From assembly GCA_021828475.1 (NCBI GenBank), contig JAJZIY010000003.1:62001-126000 (forward strand): DNA of 64,000 bases. The letters run 5' to 3'. Below the pieces are notes generated by a model, which saw only the letters and a list, made by a program, of their open reading frames with translations, was not told the origin of the DNA and did no database searches. Position numbers and translations under genes: made by a program. This document shows positions 43,157 to 51,212 of the stretch, one piece after another (position 1 is the stretch's first letter; every line of letters begins with the position of its first letter). This stretch comes from Actinomycetes bacterium. Its GTDB lineage: Bacteria > Actinomycetota > Acidimicrobiia > Acidimicrobiales > Palsa-688.

Positions 43157-44512
43157 CTAGCGCTTCGTGACAACCTGGAAGCCGGCAACGGCCGCCGCGT
43201 TGGAGATCTGTGACGCCAGGACAGGGATCTGCGATGAGAACGTCGACCCGGACGCAAGGTTCGGCAGTACGTTGGAGGCCCACAACCCGTAGACGTCCCA
43301 CTGGCTCTCCGACCAACCGGTCCACACCTCCCCGACCGCCTTGGCGAAGGTGGGCGCGAGAGGTTTGGCGAAGAACTGGCTCTTGTCCTGCTGGGCGATC
43401 CATGACCTGGCCGCCGGGACGTAGCCTGGGTAGCCCTGGGACAGGTCCTGGGAGGTGGTCGAGGTTGCCAGCCATGTCATGGCCTGAGCCGTCAGCTTGG
43501 GGTTGGCGGCGTGAGACGACATGATCCAGAGCCCACCTCCGACGTCGCCCGTGAAAGCCCTGGCCGTCGGGCTCCCCCACGCCAGAGGCGGGTAGGCCGC
43601 CCAGGTGCCCTTCGGGCTGTTGAACTCCGAGCCCGTCCCCTCGAAGATGGCACCCGAGTACCAAGCGGGCCCGATCAGCATGAGGGTCTTGTTGGCGTAC
43701 TGCTTACCGAACGTGCTGGCGAGGCTGTAGACGACCGGCAGCGACTTGTCCGTCAGCAGTGGGTCCAGCAACTTGCCCATCCGGGTGCAGTGCGGGTCGT
43801 TGGGGTTGTCGAGCACGGTGTAGGCATTGACGACCTCGTTGACCGGGCACTGCGCCGCTTGCAGGTAGATCGAGTCGTCGAAGGAGTCCCCGGCTGTGCC
43901 AACGATGTAACCGGGGTGGTTCTTGGCCACGCTCTCGCCGATCGCCTGCCACTGCTGCCACGTGCTGGGGACGGTGTAGCCCCACTGCTTCATCAGGGGC
44001 ATGTTGACCCACAGCACGTCGAAGGCCATGTCGTTCCTCAGGCATTCGAGCTTGCCGCCGACCATGCACGGATAGAGTGCGCCTTTGGCGTACCCCGACA
44101 GGACCTTGTCGGGTACAAGGCCTTTATTGAGCACGGCAGAGAAGTTCTGGAACTGCGGTGCCGCCAGGCGCTGTACGTCGTTGGCCTCTTCGGAGAAGAT
44201 GATGTCGGGCCAACCGCGCCCGATCCTGTTGAAGAGCGCCACCTTGCTCTCTATGCTGCCGTCCCCGTTGGCACCCCCGTCGAAGGTGACGATCTTGACG
44301 TCGACGCCGGGGTGCGTCTTGGCGTATGCCTTGGCCATCGGAAGCCGTGCTGAGTCGACCCAGATGGTGAGCGCCTCCGACGCCGCCCCCCTCCTCGGTG
44401 CCGCCGCGCTGGCGCCGGTGGCGCCAGCGGTAGCGACAGTGAATGCCATGGTTGCTGCGATTACGCCAGCCCCCTTGCGGTGGATGCTGGCCCTGTCTTT
44501 GTTGGACCCCAT
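43157..44512 (-). CDS. sugar ABC transporter substrate-binding protein (operon B)
   Basis: 451 residues from ATG 44512. The signal peptide (basic start, ATMAFTVATAGATGASAAA) has no lipobox cysteine. The mature protein follows the family 1 sugar-binding fold: ALTIWVDSARLPMAKAYAKT, PDIIFSEEANDVQRLA, DVLWVNMPLMKQWGYTVPST, LMLIGPAWYSGAIF and GDVGGGLWIMSSHAANP. Two cysteine pairs in the middle (near CMVGGKLEC) may form disulfides. It is transcribed from a promoter with a LacI-type operator about 235 bp upstream. It should deliver the alpha-galactoside cleaved by the GH36 enzyme at the end of the operon. Confidence 0.9.
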   Translation of the reverse strand: MGSNKDRASIHRKGAGVIAATMAFTVATAGATGASAAAPRRGAASEALTIWVDSARLPMAKAYAKTHPGVDVKIVTFDGGANGDGSIESKVALFNRIGRGWPDIIFSEEANDVQRLAAPQFQNFSAVLNKGLVPDKVLSGYAKGALYPCMVGGKLECLRNDMAFDVLWVNMPLMKQWGYTVPSTWQQWQAIGESVAKNHPGYIVGTAGDSFDDSIYLQAAQCPVNEVVNAYTVLDNPNDPHCTRMGKLLDPLLTDKSLPVVYSLASTFGKQYANKTLMLIGPAWYSGAIFEGTGSEFNSPKGTWAAYPPLAWGSPTARAFTGDVGGGLWIMSSHAANPKLTAQAMTWLATSTTSQDLSQGYPGYVPAARSWIAQQDKSQFFAKPLAPTFAKAVGEVWTGWSESQWDVYGLWASNVLPNLASGSTFSSQIPVLASQISNAAAVAGFQVVTKR

Positions 44513-44907
44513 CTGGTTACTGTCCTCGCTTTCCTTCTCGAGGTTGTGCTGTGCCCGTCTGGCCCCGCGCAACAACCAGCTGTCTGCAATAGCTGTGCAA
44601 CTTGTGCGCAGTCGTGCGAGTTGCCTGGCCCCTTGCCAGCACCCGTGCTCGGGTGCGGCTATCCGAACTCGTATGGTTCGCCCGGATCTCCGGTGTCGGT
44701 GGTACTCCGTTTCCCCTGCGGCCGGCCTCCGTGCCCTTCAGTCCGTGTAATCGTTTGCTAAGGTATCACTGTGCGTCGAGAGACTCAAGTCGTCTGGCGA
44801 AAGTTCGGCGGCAACGCCCGCAACCCCGGCCGGCACGGCGCTGCAACCCGGGGAGCGCAGAGGCGCGGCCCCGTCACCCGGCCTGTATTGACGTCAGGAG
44901 GTTGGCG
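44513..44907. other. leader of operon B and upstream region of fucU-like gene
   Basis: This 395-bp gap contains the promoter/operator of operon B (44747-44788) and its roughly 235-nt leader. The leader includes a perfect 7-bp hairpin with a 4-nt loop at 44639-44656. For the plus-strand mutarotase gene I see an AGGAGG ribosome-binding site and a TGACGTCA palindrome at 44889-44896, but no clear -35/-10. I see no gene here. Confidence 0.5.
44747..44788 (-). promoter_or_regulatory. promoter and operator of sugar operon B
   Basis: On the minus strand TTGAGT (44788 to 44783), a 17-bp spacer and TACCTT (44765 to 44760) form a promoter. Immediately after it lies GCAAACGATTAC (44758 to 44747), an imperfect palindrome with a CG centre (8 of 12 symmetric positions). 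The layout equals that of operon A and of the fructose-type importer. Confidence 0.65.
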
Positions 44908-45354
44908 ATGCTCAGGGGCCTCGACCCGTTGCTGGTACCAGAACTTCTCCACGTGTTGGCGCTGATGGGCCACGGCGACCAGATTGCCGTGGTCGACGCC
45001 AACTTCCCCTCACACAGTGTTGCCGCCCGCACGGTGCACGGCCGGGTGGTGAGCCTGGCGGGCGCCTCGATGCCCGAGGCTGCCGGCGCCATCCTGAGCC
45101 TCCTGCCCCTCGACCACGAGGGCGGCGGTGCCGTACGCGTCATGGCCGGTGGGGAAGCTGTAGTGGCCGCCGTGCACCAGGACCTGCAGAGGATCCTCGA
45201 CGGAGCTTCGTCGCCCCCCTGCCGCCTCGAGCCACTGGAGCGCTTCGCCTTCTACGAGGCCTGCGCGCACAGCTATGCGATCGTGCAAACCGGTGAGCGC
45301 CGGCTCTTCGGCAACGCACTGATCCGCAAGGGAGTGGTCGCCCCCGCCGGGTAG
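44908..45354 (+). CDS. fucU: RbsD/FucU family sugar mutarotase
   Basis: 148 residues from ATG 44908 with a strong AGGAGG site. The FucU/RbsD motif is present near the N-terminus: MGHGDQIAVVDANFPS, with His22 and Asp24 in the active site. The C-terminal YAIVQTGERRLFGNALIRKG is also typical. These proteins interconvert anomers of L-fucose (FucU) or D-ribose (RbsD); FucU also acts on galactose-like pyranoses. Length and the C-terminal sequence favour FucU. Its position between an alpha-galactosidase operon and the dehydrogenase/kinase genes, with a GH95 enzyme nearby, suggests processing of freshly released fucose or galactose. Confidence 0.88.
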   Translation: MLRGLDPLLVPELLHVLALMGHGDQIAVVDANFPSHSVAARTVHGRVVSLAGASMPEAAGAILSLLPLDHEGGGAVRVMAGGEAVVAAVHQDLQRILDGASSPPCRLEPLERFAFYEACAHSYAIVQTGERRLFGNALIRKGVVAPAG

Positions 45355-45368
45355 GGCGGCGCCCCCCC

Positions 45369-45394
45369 GGGCGCTCCGCCTGGAGGGTGCGCCC
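45369..45394 (+). terminator. hairpin after fucU-like gene
   Basis: GGGCGC (45369-45374) pairs with GCGCCC (45389-45394), with a further CC/GG pair inside the 14-nt loop. A C-rich run follows. It lies 14 bp after the stop, but terminator strength is uncertain. Confidence 0.35.
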
Positions 45395-45468
45395 CCCCCA
45401 CCGGCCGCCGCGCTCCGCCAAAGTGGCCCAGATCCCCGGGCTCGGCGCTGCTGTAACCTGGGCGCATT

Positions 45469-46641
45469 GTGGCTCGTAAAGTCAGGGGCCCCGACCGGGA
45501 CGGGCACACAGGAGCACACCGCTCCGTGACCACCATCTCCGAGGTAGCCGAGCGGGCAGGTGTCTCGACCGCAACCGTCTCCAGGGTGCTCAACGGCAAC
45601 GAGCGCGTCGACCCGGAGCTGGCTGCTCGCGTGCGGCGCGCCGTACAGGATCTCAACTACCGTCCCAACCGGGTCGCCAGGAGCCTCCGGCTGCGCCACA
45701 ACGGCGTCTGGGCGTTGGTCATCTCCGACATACGGACCGGCCCCTTCTTCGCCGATGTGGTGCGAGGGGTCGAGGACGGCGCCTACGAGGCCGGCTATCC
45801 CATGTTCCTCTGCAACGCCGACGAGGATCCCGCCAAGGAGGAGGCGTACCTGCAGTTGGCGATCGCCGAGAACGTCGCCGGCGTCATACTCACCCCGTCC
45901 GGGCCGCGCACGGACCTGACCCCGCTCATCGACGCCGGCATCAGCGTCGTGCTGGCCGACCGCAAGCTCCCTGGCCAGGTCGCCGACACGGTTGTCGCCG
46001 ACAACGTCACCGGGGCTGGCGACGCGGTCGCCCACCTCATCGCCAACGGCTACCGTCGCGTCGCCTGCATAACCGGGCCGACGGCGACGACGACGGCTAC
46101 CGAGCGCCTACAGGGTTACCTCGGCGCACTTGCCGTTTCCGGTGTCGCCCGTGACGAGACGCTGGTCCGTATGGCCGACTTCCGCGAGGAAGGCGGGGCG
46201 CGGGCGATGGCGGAGCTCCTCGGGTTGCAGGCGCGCCCGGACGCTGTCCTGGTAACGAACAACCGTATGACCGCCGGCGCCCTACGCGCCATCGACGAGG
46301 CCAAGCTGCGCATCCCCCAGGACATCGCCGTCATCGGTTTCGACGAGATCTCCTGGGCACCACTGCTGCGGACAGCGCTCAGCACGGTCAGCCAGCCCGC
46401 CTACGACCTCGGCCACGAGAGTGCCCGGCTGCTCCTCAGCCGCCTCAGCGGCTACTCGGGCTCACCGAGGACGGTGGTACTGCCGACCACGCTCAACGTC
46501 CGGGCCAGCTCGGCAGCGAAGAGCCGCTCCGCGCACCCCCGTGGCGGCAGCAAGGCAGTCGCCGGGGCCCTGCCAGCCCTTGCCGTCAGCGCCTCGACCA
46601 AGAGCCGCGCCCGAGCGGCGCGTGCCGCCGGTGGCCGCTAG
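45469..46641 (+). CDS. LacI-family transcriptional repressor B
   Basis: 390 residues from GTG 45469; GTG 45526 just before the HTH is an alternative. The headpiece is VTTISEVAERAGVSTATVSR followed by VLNGNERVDPELAARV. The sensor domain includes VWALVISDIRTGPFFADVV, LCNADEDPAKEEAYL, VACITGPTATTT, DAVLVTNNRMTAGAL and a GFDEISWAPLLRTALSTVSQ stretch. The last 50 residues are a basic Ala/Ser/Arg-rich tail. A TAACCT hexamer ends nine bases before the GTG, so the leader is minimal. It is strikingly similar to LacI-C (51213-52325) and the two bracket the sugar-alcohol genes in inverted orientation. It is likely to act on the CG-centred operators of this island. Confidence 0.92.
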   Translation: MARKVRGPDRDGHTGAHRSVTTISEVAERAGVSTATVSRVLNGNERVDPELAARVRRAVQDLNYRPNRVARSLRLRHNGVWALVISDIRTGPFFADVVRGVEDGAYEAGYPMFLCNADEDPAKEEAYLQLAIAENVAGVILTPSGPRTDLTPLIDAGISVVLADRKLPGQVADTVVADNVTGAGDAVAHLIANGYRRVACITGPTATTTATERLQGYLGALAVSGVARDETLVRMADFREEGGARAMAELLGLQARPDAVLVTNNRMTAGALRAIDEAKLRIPQDIAVIGFDEISWAPLLRTALSTVSQPAYDLGHESARLLLSRLSGYSGSPRTVVLPTTLNVRASSAAKSRSAHPRGGSKAVAGALPALAVSASTKSRARAARAAGGR

Positions 46642-46658
46642 CCCTCGCCTGGGGCCGC

Positions 46659-47705
46659 CTACCTGTCGCTCGGCACGACCAGCACCTTGACCTCCCGGCC
46701 CGAGAGGATGGCTTGGAACGCCTCGGCGGCGCGCGCCAGGGGGTAGACGGCGGTAACGAAACGGGAGGCGTCGAAATCTGGAGCGGAGAGCATCTCGGTG
46801 GCGGTCGCGAAGTCCTCGCGGGTGTAGGTCGCAGAGCCCTGCAGGCGCACCTGGAACTCCTGCAGCACCGGCAGGTCGATGGTTACCGGGCGGCGCCCGC
46901 CTCCGACCACGGTCACGGTCCCACCTTTGGTTGCGACCTTGATGGCGTCGGCGAGCGTCTCCTGCGTCGCCACGCAGTCGAACACTGCGTCGCCGCTCTC
47001 ACCCAGTTCGTCCCGGACGGCTTCTGCGACCCCGTCGTCGCCCGAACCGACCACCGCGTCCGCGCCAAGGTCGAGGGCCAGCCGGCGCTTCGAAGCCAGC
47101 AGGTCGGTGCACACTACGCGCCCCGCCCCGGCCCGCTTGGCCGCCAACAGTGTCAACAGCCCGATGGTGCCTGCCCCGAACACCGCCACCGCCTTGCCTC
47201 GCAGGTCGCCCGTGAGGCGCACGGCGTGCAGCGGGGTAGCCAGCGGCTCGATGAGGGCGGCCTGCTCGGGCGTGAGCCTCCCAGGCACCTTGTAGAGCTG
47301 CCCGGCCGGCACCGAGAAGATGTCGGCCATACCCCCCTCCCGGTAACCGCAACCGAAGAACTCCAGGTTGTCGCATAGGTTGTCGCGGCCGATGCGGCAC
47401 ATCTTGCACCTGCCGCAGCTCAATGTGGGCTGGACGACAACCATGTCGCCGACGCTCAGGCCATCGACCGGCGACCCCAGGGCGACGACCTCGCCGACCG
47501 CCTCGTGGCCGGGATAGTAGGGAGGCTTGACGAAGGCGTGCTCACCCTGCACACCGGCACGGTCGGAACCGCACACGCCGCAGGCGAGGAGGCGGACAAG
47601 AGCCTCGTTGGAGACCATATCGGGCAGCGGCTCGGTGACGACCTCCACCTGGTTCGGTGCCGTCACGAGCACCCTGCGCCGGTCTGGTCGAGTAGTTGCG
47701 GGCAC
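46659..47705 (-). CDS. zinc-dependent sugar-alcohol dehydrogenase family protein
   Basis: About 348 residues from GTG 47705, which has AGGAG nine bases upstream; an ATG at 47723 overlapping the reductase stop is the alternative. The catalytic zinc ligands are in ACGVCGSD and PGHEAVGEV, the structural zinc lobe is CGRCKMCRIGRDNLC, and the Rossmann motif is VFGAGTIGLLTLLAAKRAGA. IEPLATPLHAV near the active site resembles sorbitol/threonine dehydrogenase-type enzymes that oxidise polyols to ketoses. It sits directly behind an aldose-reductase-like gene on one transcript. I infer oxidation of the sugar alcohol made by that reductase, perhaps galactitol to tagatose. The substrate is not proven by sequence. 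Confidence 0.88.
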   Translation of the reverse strand: MPATTRPDRRRVLVTAPNQVEVVTEPLPDMVSNEALVRLLACGVCGSDRAGVQGEHAFVKPPYYPGHEAVGEVVALGSPVDGLSVGDMVVVQPTLSCGRCKMCRIGRDNLCDNLEFFGCGYREGGMADIFSVPAGQLYKVPGRLTPEQAALIEPLATPLHAVRLTGDLRGKAVAVFGAGTIGLLTLLAAKRAGAGRVVCTDLLASKRRLALDLGADAVVGSGDDGVAEAVRDELGESGDAVFDCVATQETLADAIKVATKGGTVTVVGGGRRPVTIDLPVLQEFQVRLQGSATYTREDFATATEMLSAPDFDASRFVTAVYPLARAAEAFQAILSGREVKVLVVPSDR

Positions 47706-47719
47706 GGCCGCTTCTCCTC

Positions 47720-48724
47720 TCATTGAGCGACGAGGCCGTCCTCGTCCCAGAGGGCCTCCCAGGACAGGCCCTCCCGCCACAGGAACACCTGGCCCTTTAT
47801 CAGCCTGTTGCCCCTGTCTATCGCGGCCACCGCTGCCATCTCGACCTCGGTCAAGGGCTCGCCGACAACGGCCGCCAGGTTGGCGCAGTAGTGGGCAGGG
47901 TTTGTGGAGAACGGGATAGGCACCTGGCCGCGCTGTACGGCCCACTTGACACACAGTGCGGCCGGATGGATACCGTGCTCCCGGGCAACCGACACGACCA
48001 CGGGGTCCTCGATGTCCACCGAGTCGGCTGGCGACCGGTCACGCTCGGGGCGCCCGGGCGAGCCGACTGGGCAGAAGCCGACGGGCTCTATGCCCTTGTC
48101 CTTCAAGTAGGCGAAGAGGGCCGGCTGCTGGAAGTGCGGGTGCAACTCCATCTGGTTGACGTCCGGCTTCAGGGAGGCGTCCCTCAGGAGCAGCTCGAGC
48201 TTCGCCACGGTCATGTTGGAGGTGCCGATGTGGCGGACCAAGCCCTCCTCCACCAGGTGCTCCATCGCGGCCCAGGTACCCATGAACGCCTCGTGCAGGT
48301 AGGGCCGCGCATCCGGGCTACGGGCGTCGGCGTCGCAACCCGGAGTGTGGTAGTTGGGGAAGGGCCAGTGCACGAGGTAAGCGTCCAGACAGTCGACCTG
48401 GAGATCCCTCAGCGATTGCCGGCATGCCCGCCCGACGTCCTCCGGGCTGTGCTTGTCGTTCCAGAGCTTCGAGGTGACCCACAGCTCCTCGCGGCGCAGG
48501 CTGCGCAGCACCCTGCCTATCTCGGGCTCGTTGCCGTACACTGCAGCGCAGTCGAAGTGGCGGTAACCGGCTTCGTAGGCACCCCTGACGGCGGCCGCCA
48601 CCTCGTCGGGTGGCACGTGGTCCGACCCGAAGGTACCCAGGCCCACGGCCGGCATGAGTGCGCCGCTGCGCAGCCTGCGCTGGGGCACGAGCGCGGGGTC
48701 GACGCATTCGGGCACCGGCGCCAC
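47720..48724 (-). CDS. aldo/keto reductase, aldose-reductase-like
   Basis: 334 residues from GTG 48724. The complete AKR catalytic tetrad is visible: Asp58 and Tyr63 in FDCAAVYGNE, Lys86 in VTSKLW and His119 in LVHWP. The NADP-binding end has KWAVQRGQVPIPFSTNP, and GTSNMTVAKLELLL and VNQMELHPHFQQ are typical barrel strands. The overall pattern is closest to aldose/xylose reductases that reduce aldoses to polyols with NADPH. It shares a transcript with the zinc dehydrogenase and is divergent from the PfkB-GatZ fusion. I propose it converts galactose to galactitol. A role as an L-fucose or galactose dehydrogenase cannot be excluded. Confidence 0.9.
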   Translation of the reverse strand: MAPVPECVDPALVPQRRLRSGALMPAVGLGTFGSDHVPPDEVAAAVRGAYEAGYRHFDCAAVYGNEPEIGRVLRSLRREELWVTSKLWNDKHSPEDVGRACRQSLRDLQVDCLDAYLVHWPFPNYHTPGCDADARSPDARPYLHEAFMGTWAAMEHLVEEGLVRHIGTSNMTVAKLELLLRDASLKPDVNQMELHPHFQQPALFAYLKDKGIEPVGFCPVGSPGRPERDRSPADSVDIEDPVVVSVAREHGIHPAALCVKWAVQRGQVPIPFSTNPAHYCANLAAVVGEPLTEVEMAAVAAIDRGNRLIKGQVFLWREGLSWEALWDEDGLVAQ

Positions 48725-48741
48725 AGACGGGAGGGACCTGC

Positions 48742-48790
48742 GAGAAATCGTTATCTTCTTTTTTTACCATGTGACCGACTGCGAAGTCAA
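48742..48790 (-). promoter_or_regulatory. promoter and operator of the reductase-dehydrogenase operon
   Basis: On the minus strand TTGACT (48790 to 48785), an 18-bp spacer and TAAAAA (48766 to 48761) precede a CG-centred operator-like site, plus-strand GAGAAATCGTTATCTT (48742-48757). Its right half matches the perfect palindrome upstream of lacI-C at seven of eight positions. The expected transcription start falls within or beside it. Confidence 0.6.
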
Positions 48791-48911
48791 GCCCCGGCGA
48801 ATGGCCCTGGAAGGCGGACCAGGCAGGTGAGGACGCACAGCGGCGCGACTACCACCCACACTGGCCCCCCACCGCCGAGCACCCCGGCACCTCACAGTCG
48901 AGACGACGCTT

Positions 48912-48927
48912 CAGTAAACGGTATCTG
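48912..48927 (+). promoter_or_regulatory. candidate operator upstream of the PfkB-GatZ gene
   Basis: CAGTAAACGGTATCTG is an imperfect palindrome (10 of 16 positions) with a CG centre, resembling the other operators of the island. TAAGGT at 48949-48954 could be the -10 for the plus-strand gene, but no convincing -35 is visible. Confidence 0.4.
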
Positions 48928-48983
48928 GAGACGCCACAGTCCGCGAGGTAAGGTGGGGCGAGCTACGTCCCACCGGGAGAGAC

Positions 48984-51206
48984 ATGGACAAGGTAGTTAC
49001 CCTGGGCGAGATACTGGTCGAGATCGTCTCGAGCACCGTGGGCGACGGGTTTCGCGAAACGGTGCCGATGACAGGCCCCTACCCGAGCGGTGCGCCGGCC
49101 ATATTCATAGACCAGGTGGCCAAACTGGGCCAACCGTGCGGGATCATCGGTGCCGTCGGCGCTGACGACTTCGGCTGGGTCAACCTGGACCGCCTCCGCC
49201 GAGACGGGGTCGACGTGGCGGCGGTCTGCGTTGTCGCCGGCCGGCCGACGGGCAGCGCCTTCGTGCGGTACGCGCCGGACGGTTCGAGGAGGTTCGTCTT
49301 CAACATCGCAGACAGCGCCGCCGGCCAGCTCTCGCTGACGTCCCCGGCGCTCCAGCTCCTCGACGAGGCAGCGTACTTGCACGTCTCGGGGGCGTCCCTC
49401 TTCTCCGCCTCCGTGGTGGCCGTGGCCCGCGAAGCCGTGGACAGGGTGAAGGCCAACGGCGGTCTGGTCTCTTTCGACCCCAACCTGCGAGCCGAACTGA
49501 TTACCGAGCCGGCTTTCATGACCGCCATGAGGGAGTTGCTCGCTTCCAGCGACATCGCCCTGCCGAGCAGAGAGGAGCTGACGCCGCTGACGGGGGCCGC
49601 CACGCCCGTCGACGCAGCCCACCGCATCCTGGCGCTCGGGCCCGACATCGTCGTCGTCAAGGACGGCTCGAGAGGTGCCACGTACTACGACGGCACCCGG
49701 ACGTTACCTATGGACGCGCTGAAGGTGACCGAGGTGGACCCGACCGGCGCCGGCGACTGCTTCGACGCCGCCTTCGTCACCTGCCTGGTGCAGGGTGCCA
49801 GCGTGGAGGACAGCCTCGCCTACGCCTGCGCTGCCGGCGCGCGTGCGGTGACGCTCAGGGGCCCGATGGAGGGCACTTCGACCTTCGCACAGCTCGACGA
49901 GCTACGCACCAGGTCGAGGCGCCGGGCTGCGCCAGAGGCACGGGCCACGTTGCCGCCGTTGCCCGTCACGCCGGGCGGGGGGACGACGGCTGTGTGCTCG
50001 GCACACCCGCTCGTGGTCGAGGCGGCCATGAGAGAGGCCCTCGGCCGAGACGGCTCGGTCCTGATCGAGGCGACCTGCAACCAGGTCAACCAGTACGGCG
50101 GCTACAGCGGCATGCTGCCCTCCGATTTCGTGGACTTCGTGCATGCCATAGCCGGGCGGTGCGGCTTCCCCGTCGAGCGGATATGCCTGGGGGGCGACCA
50201 CCTCGGCCCCAGCCCTTGGAGGCACCTGCCAGCGGCGCAGGCCATGGCCGAGGCCGAGTCCATGGTTGCCGCCTTCGCCGAGGCAGGCTTCCACAAGCTG
50301 CACCTCGACGCGAGCATGGGCTGCGCCGGCGAGCCCACCTACATCCCGGGCCCGCTCGCTGCCGAGCGAGCGGCCCGCCTGGCGGCCGTGGCCGAATCGG
50401 CTCCACCTGGCCAGCGCGGCCCCGTCTGCTATGTCATAGGCACCGAAGTGCCTACCCCGGGGGGAGCCGAGCACAGGCTGGCCGGAGTGGAGCTCACGAC
50501 AGCGGCACGGGTGCAGCAGACGCTCGAGGAGCACCGAGCCGCCTTCGAGGCCGCCGGCGTGGCGCGGGCCTACGACGCCGTCGTTGCGGTCGTGGCCCAA
50601 CCGGGTGTGGAGTTCGACGACCGCCGCGTCAACGTCTACGACCCGGGAGCGGCCGTGGCCCTGCGCGGCGCACTGAGCGGCCACCCCGGGTTCAGCTTCG
50701 AGATCCACTCGACCGACTACCAACCGGCCGGCAGCCTGGACGCGCTCGTGCGAGACGGCTTCCGCCTTCTCAAGGTGGGGCCGGCCCTGACCTATGCCCT
50801 CCGCCAGGCGCTGTACGGGCTCGACCGCATCGCCGGTGCCCTCCAACCCGAATGGGCCGAGCGTGCTCTGCTAGCCGAAGTGGAGCGTGCCATGCTCGCC
50901 AACCCCCGCCACTGGCAAGCCCACTACCGTGGGCCGGCCGCAGAACAAGCGTGGCTGAGGCACTTCAGCCTCAGCGACCGCGTCCGCTACTACTGGAGCG
51001 AGCCAGCGCTGGTGGCCAAGGTGGACGAGCTCTTCGCTCTCGTGGAAGGTGGCGGGTGCCCCGAGCCGTTGGTGCGCGAGTTCCTCCCTACCCTGGCCGA
51101 GCGAGCGGCCGCCGGCCAGTTGCGCCTACAACCCCGGGAGCTCGTCCTGCAGGTCGTCGAGGACGTCCTGCGTACCTACGCTCAGGCAGGACTGGGAGCG
51201 TCCTAA
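48984..51206 (+). CDS. fused PfkB sugar kinase and GatZ/KbaZ domain protein
   Basis: 740 residues from ATG 48984 with GGGAGAG upstream. Residues 1-310 are a PfkB/ribokinase: VTLGEILVEIV, PSGAPAIFIDQVAKLG, SFDPNLRAELI and the catalytic motif DPTGAGDCFDAAF near 252. Residues about 337-735 are a GatZ/KbaZ protein: VCSAHPLVVEAAMREAL, IEATCNQVNQYGGYSG, LGGDHLGPSPW, LHLDASMGCAG, VIGTEVPTPGGA and HSTDYQPAGSL. GatZ is the partner subunit of tagatose-1,6-bisphosphate aldolase in enterobacteria, and homologues have been reported as tagatose-6-phosphate epimerases. No GatY catalytic subunit is in the window. I infer a bifunctional enzyme phosphorylating a ketohexose such as tagatose, then epimerising it to fructose 6-phosphate. 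LacI-C follows convergently after 6 bp. Confidence 0.9.
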   Translation: MDKVVTLGEILVEIVSSTVGDGFRETVPMTGPYPSGAPAIFIDQVAKLGQPCGIIGAVGADDFGWVNLDRLRRDGVDVAAVCVVAGRPTGSAFVRYAPDGSRRFVFNIADSAAGQLSLTSPALQLLDEAAYLHVSGASLFSASVVAVAREAVDRVKANGGLVSFDPNLRAELITEPAFMTAMRELLASSDIALPSREELTPLTGAATPVDAAHRILALGPDIVVVKDGSRGATYYDGTRTLPMDALKVTEVDPTGAGDCFDAAFVTCLVQGASVEDSLAYACAAGARAVTLRGPMEGTSTFAQLDELRTRSRRRAAPEARATLPPLPVTPGGGTTAVCSAHPLVVEAAMREALGRDGSVLIEATCNQVNQYGGYSGMLPSDFVDFVHAIAGRCGFPVERICLGGDHLGPSPWRHLPAAQAMAEAESMVAAFAEAGFHKLHLDASMGCAGEPTYIPGPLAAERAARLAAVAESAPPGQRGPVCYVIGTEVPTPGGAEHRLAGVELTTAARVQQTLEEHRAAFEAAGVARAYDAVVAVVAQPGVEFDDRRVNVYDPGAAVALRGALSGHPGFSFEIHSTDYQPAGSLDALVRDGFRLLKVGPALTYALRQALYGLDRIAGALQPEWAERALLAEVERAMLANPRHWQAHYRGPAAEQAWLRHFSLSDRVRYYWSEPALVAKVDELFALVEGGGCPEPLVREFLPTLAERAAAGQLRLQPRELVLQVVEDVLRTYAQAGLGAS

Positions 51207-51212
51207 CCAGCC

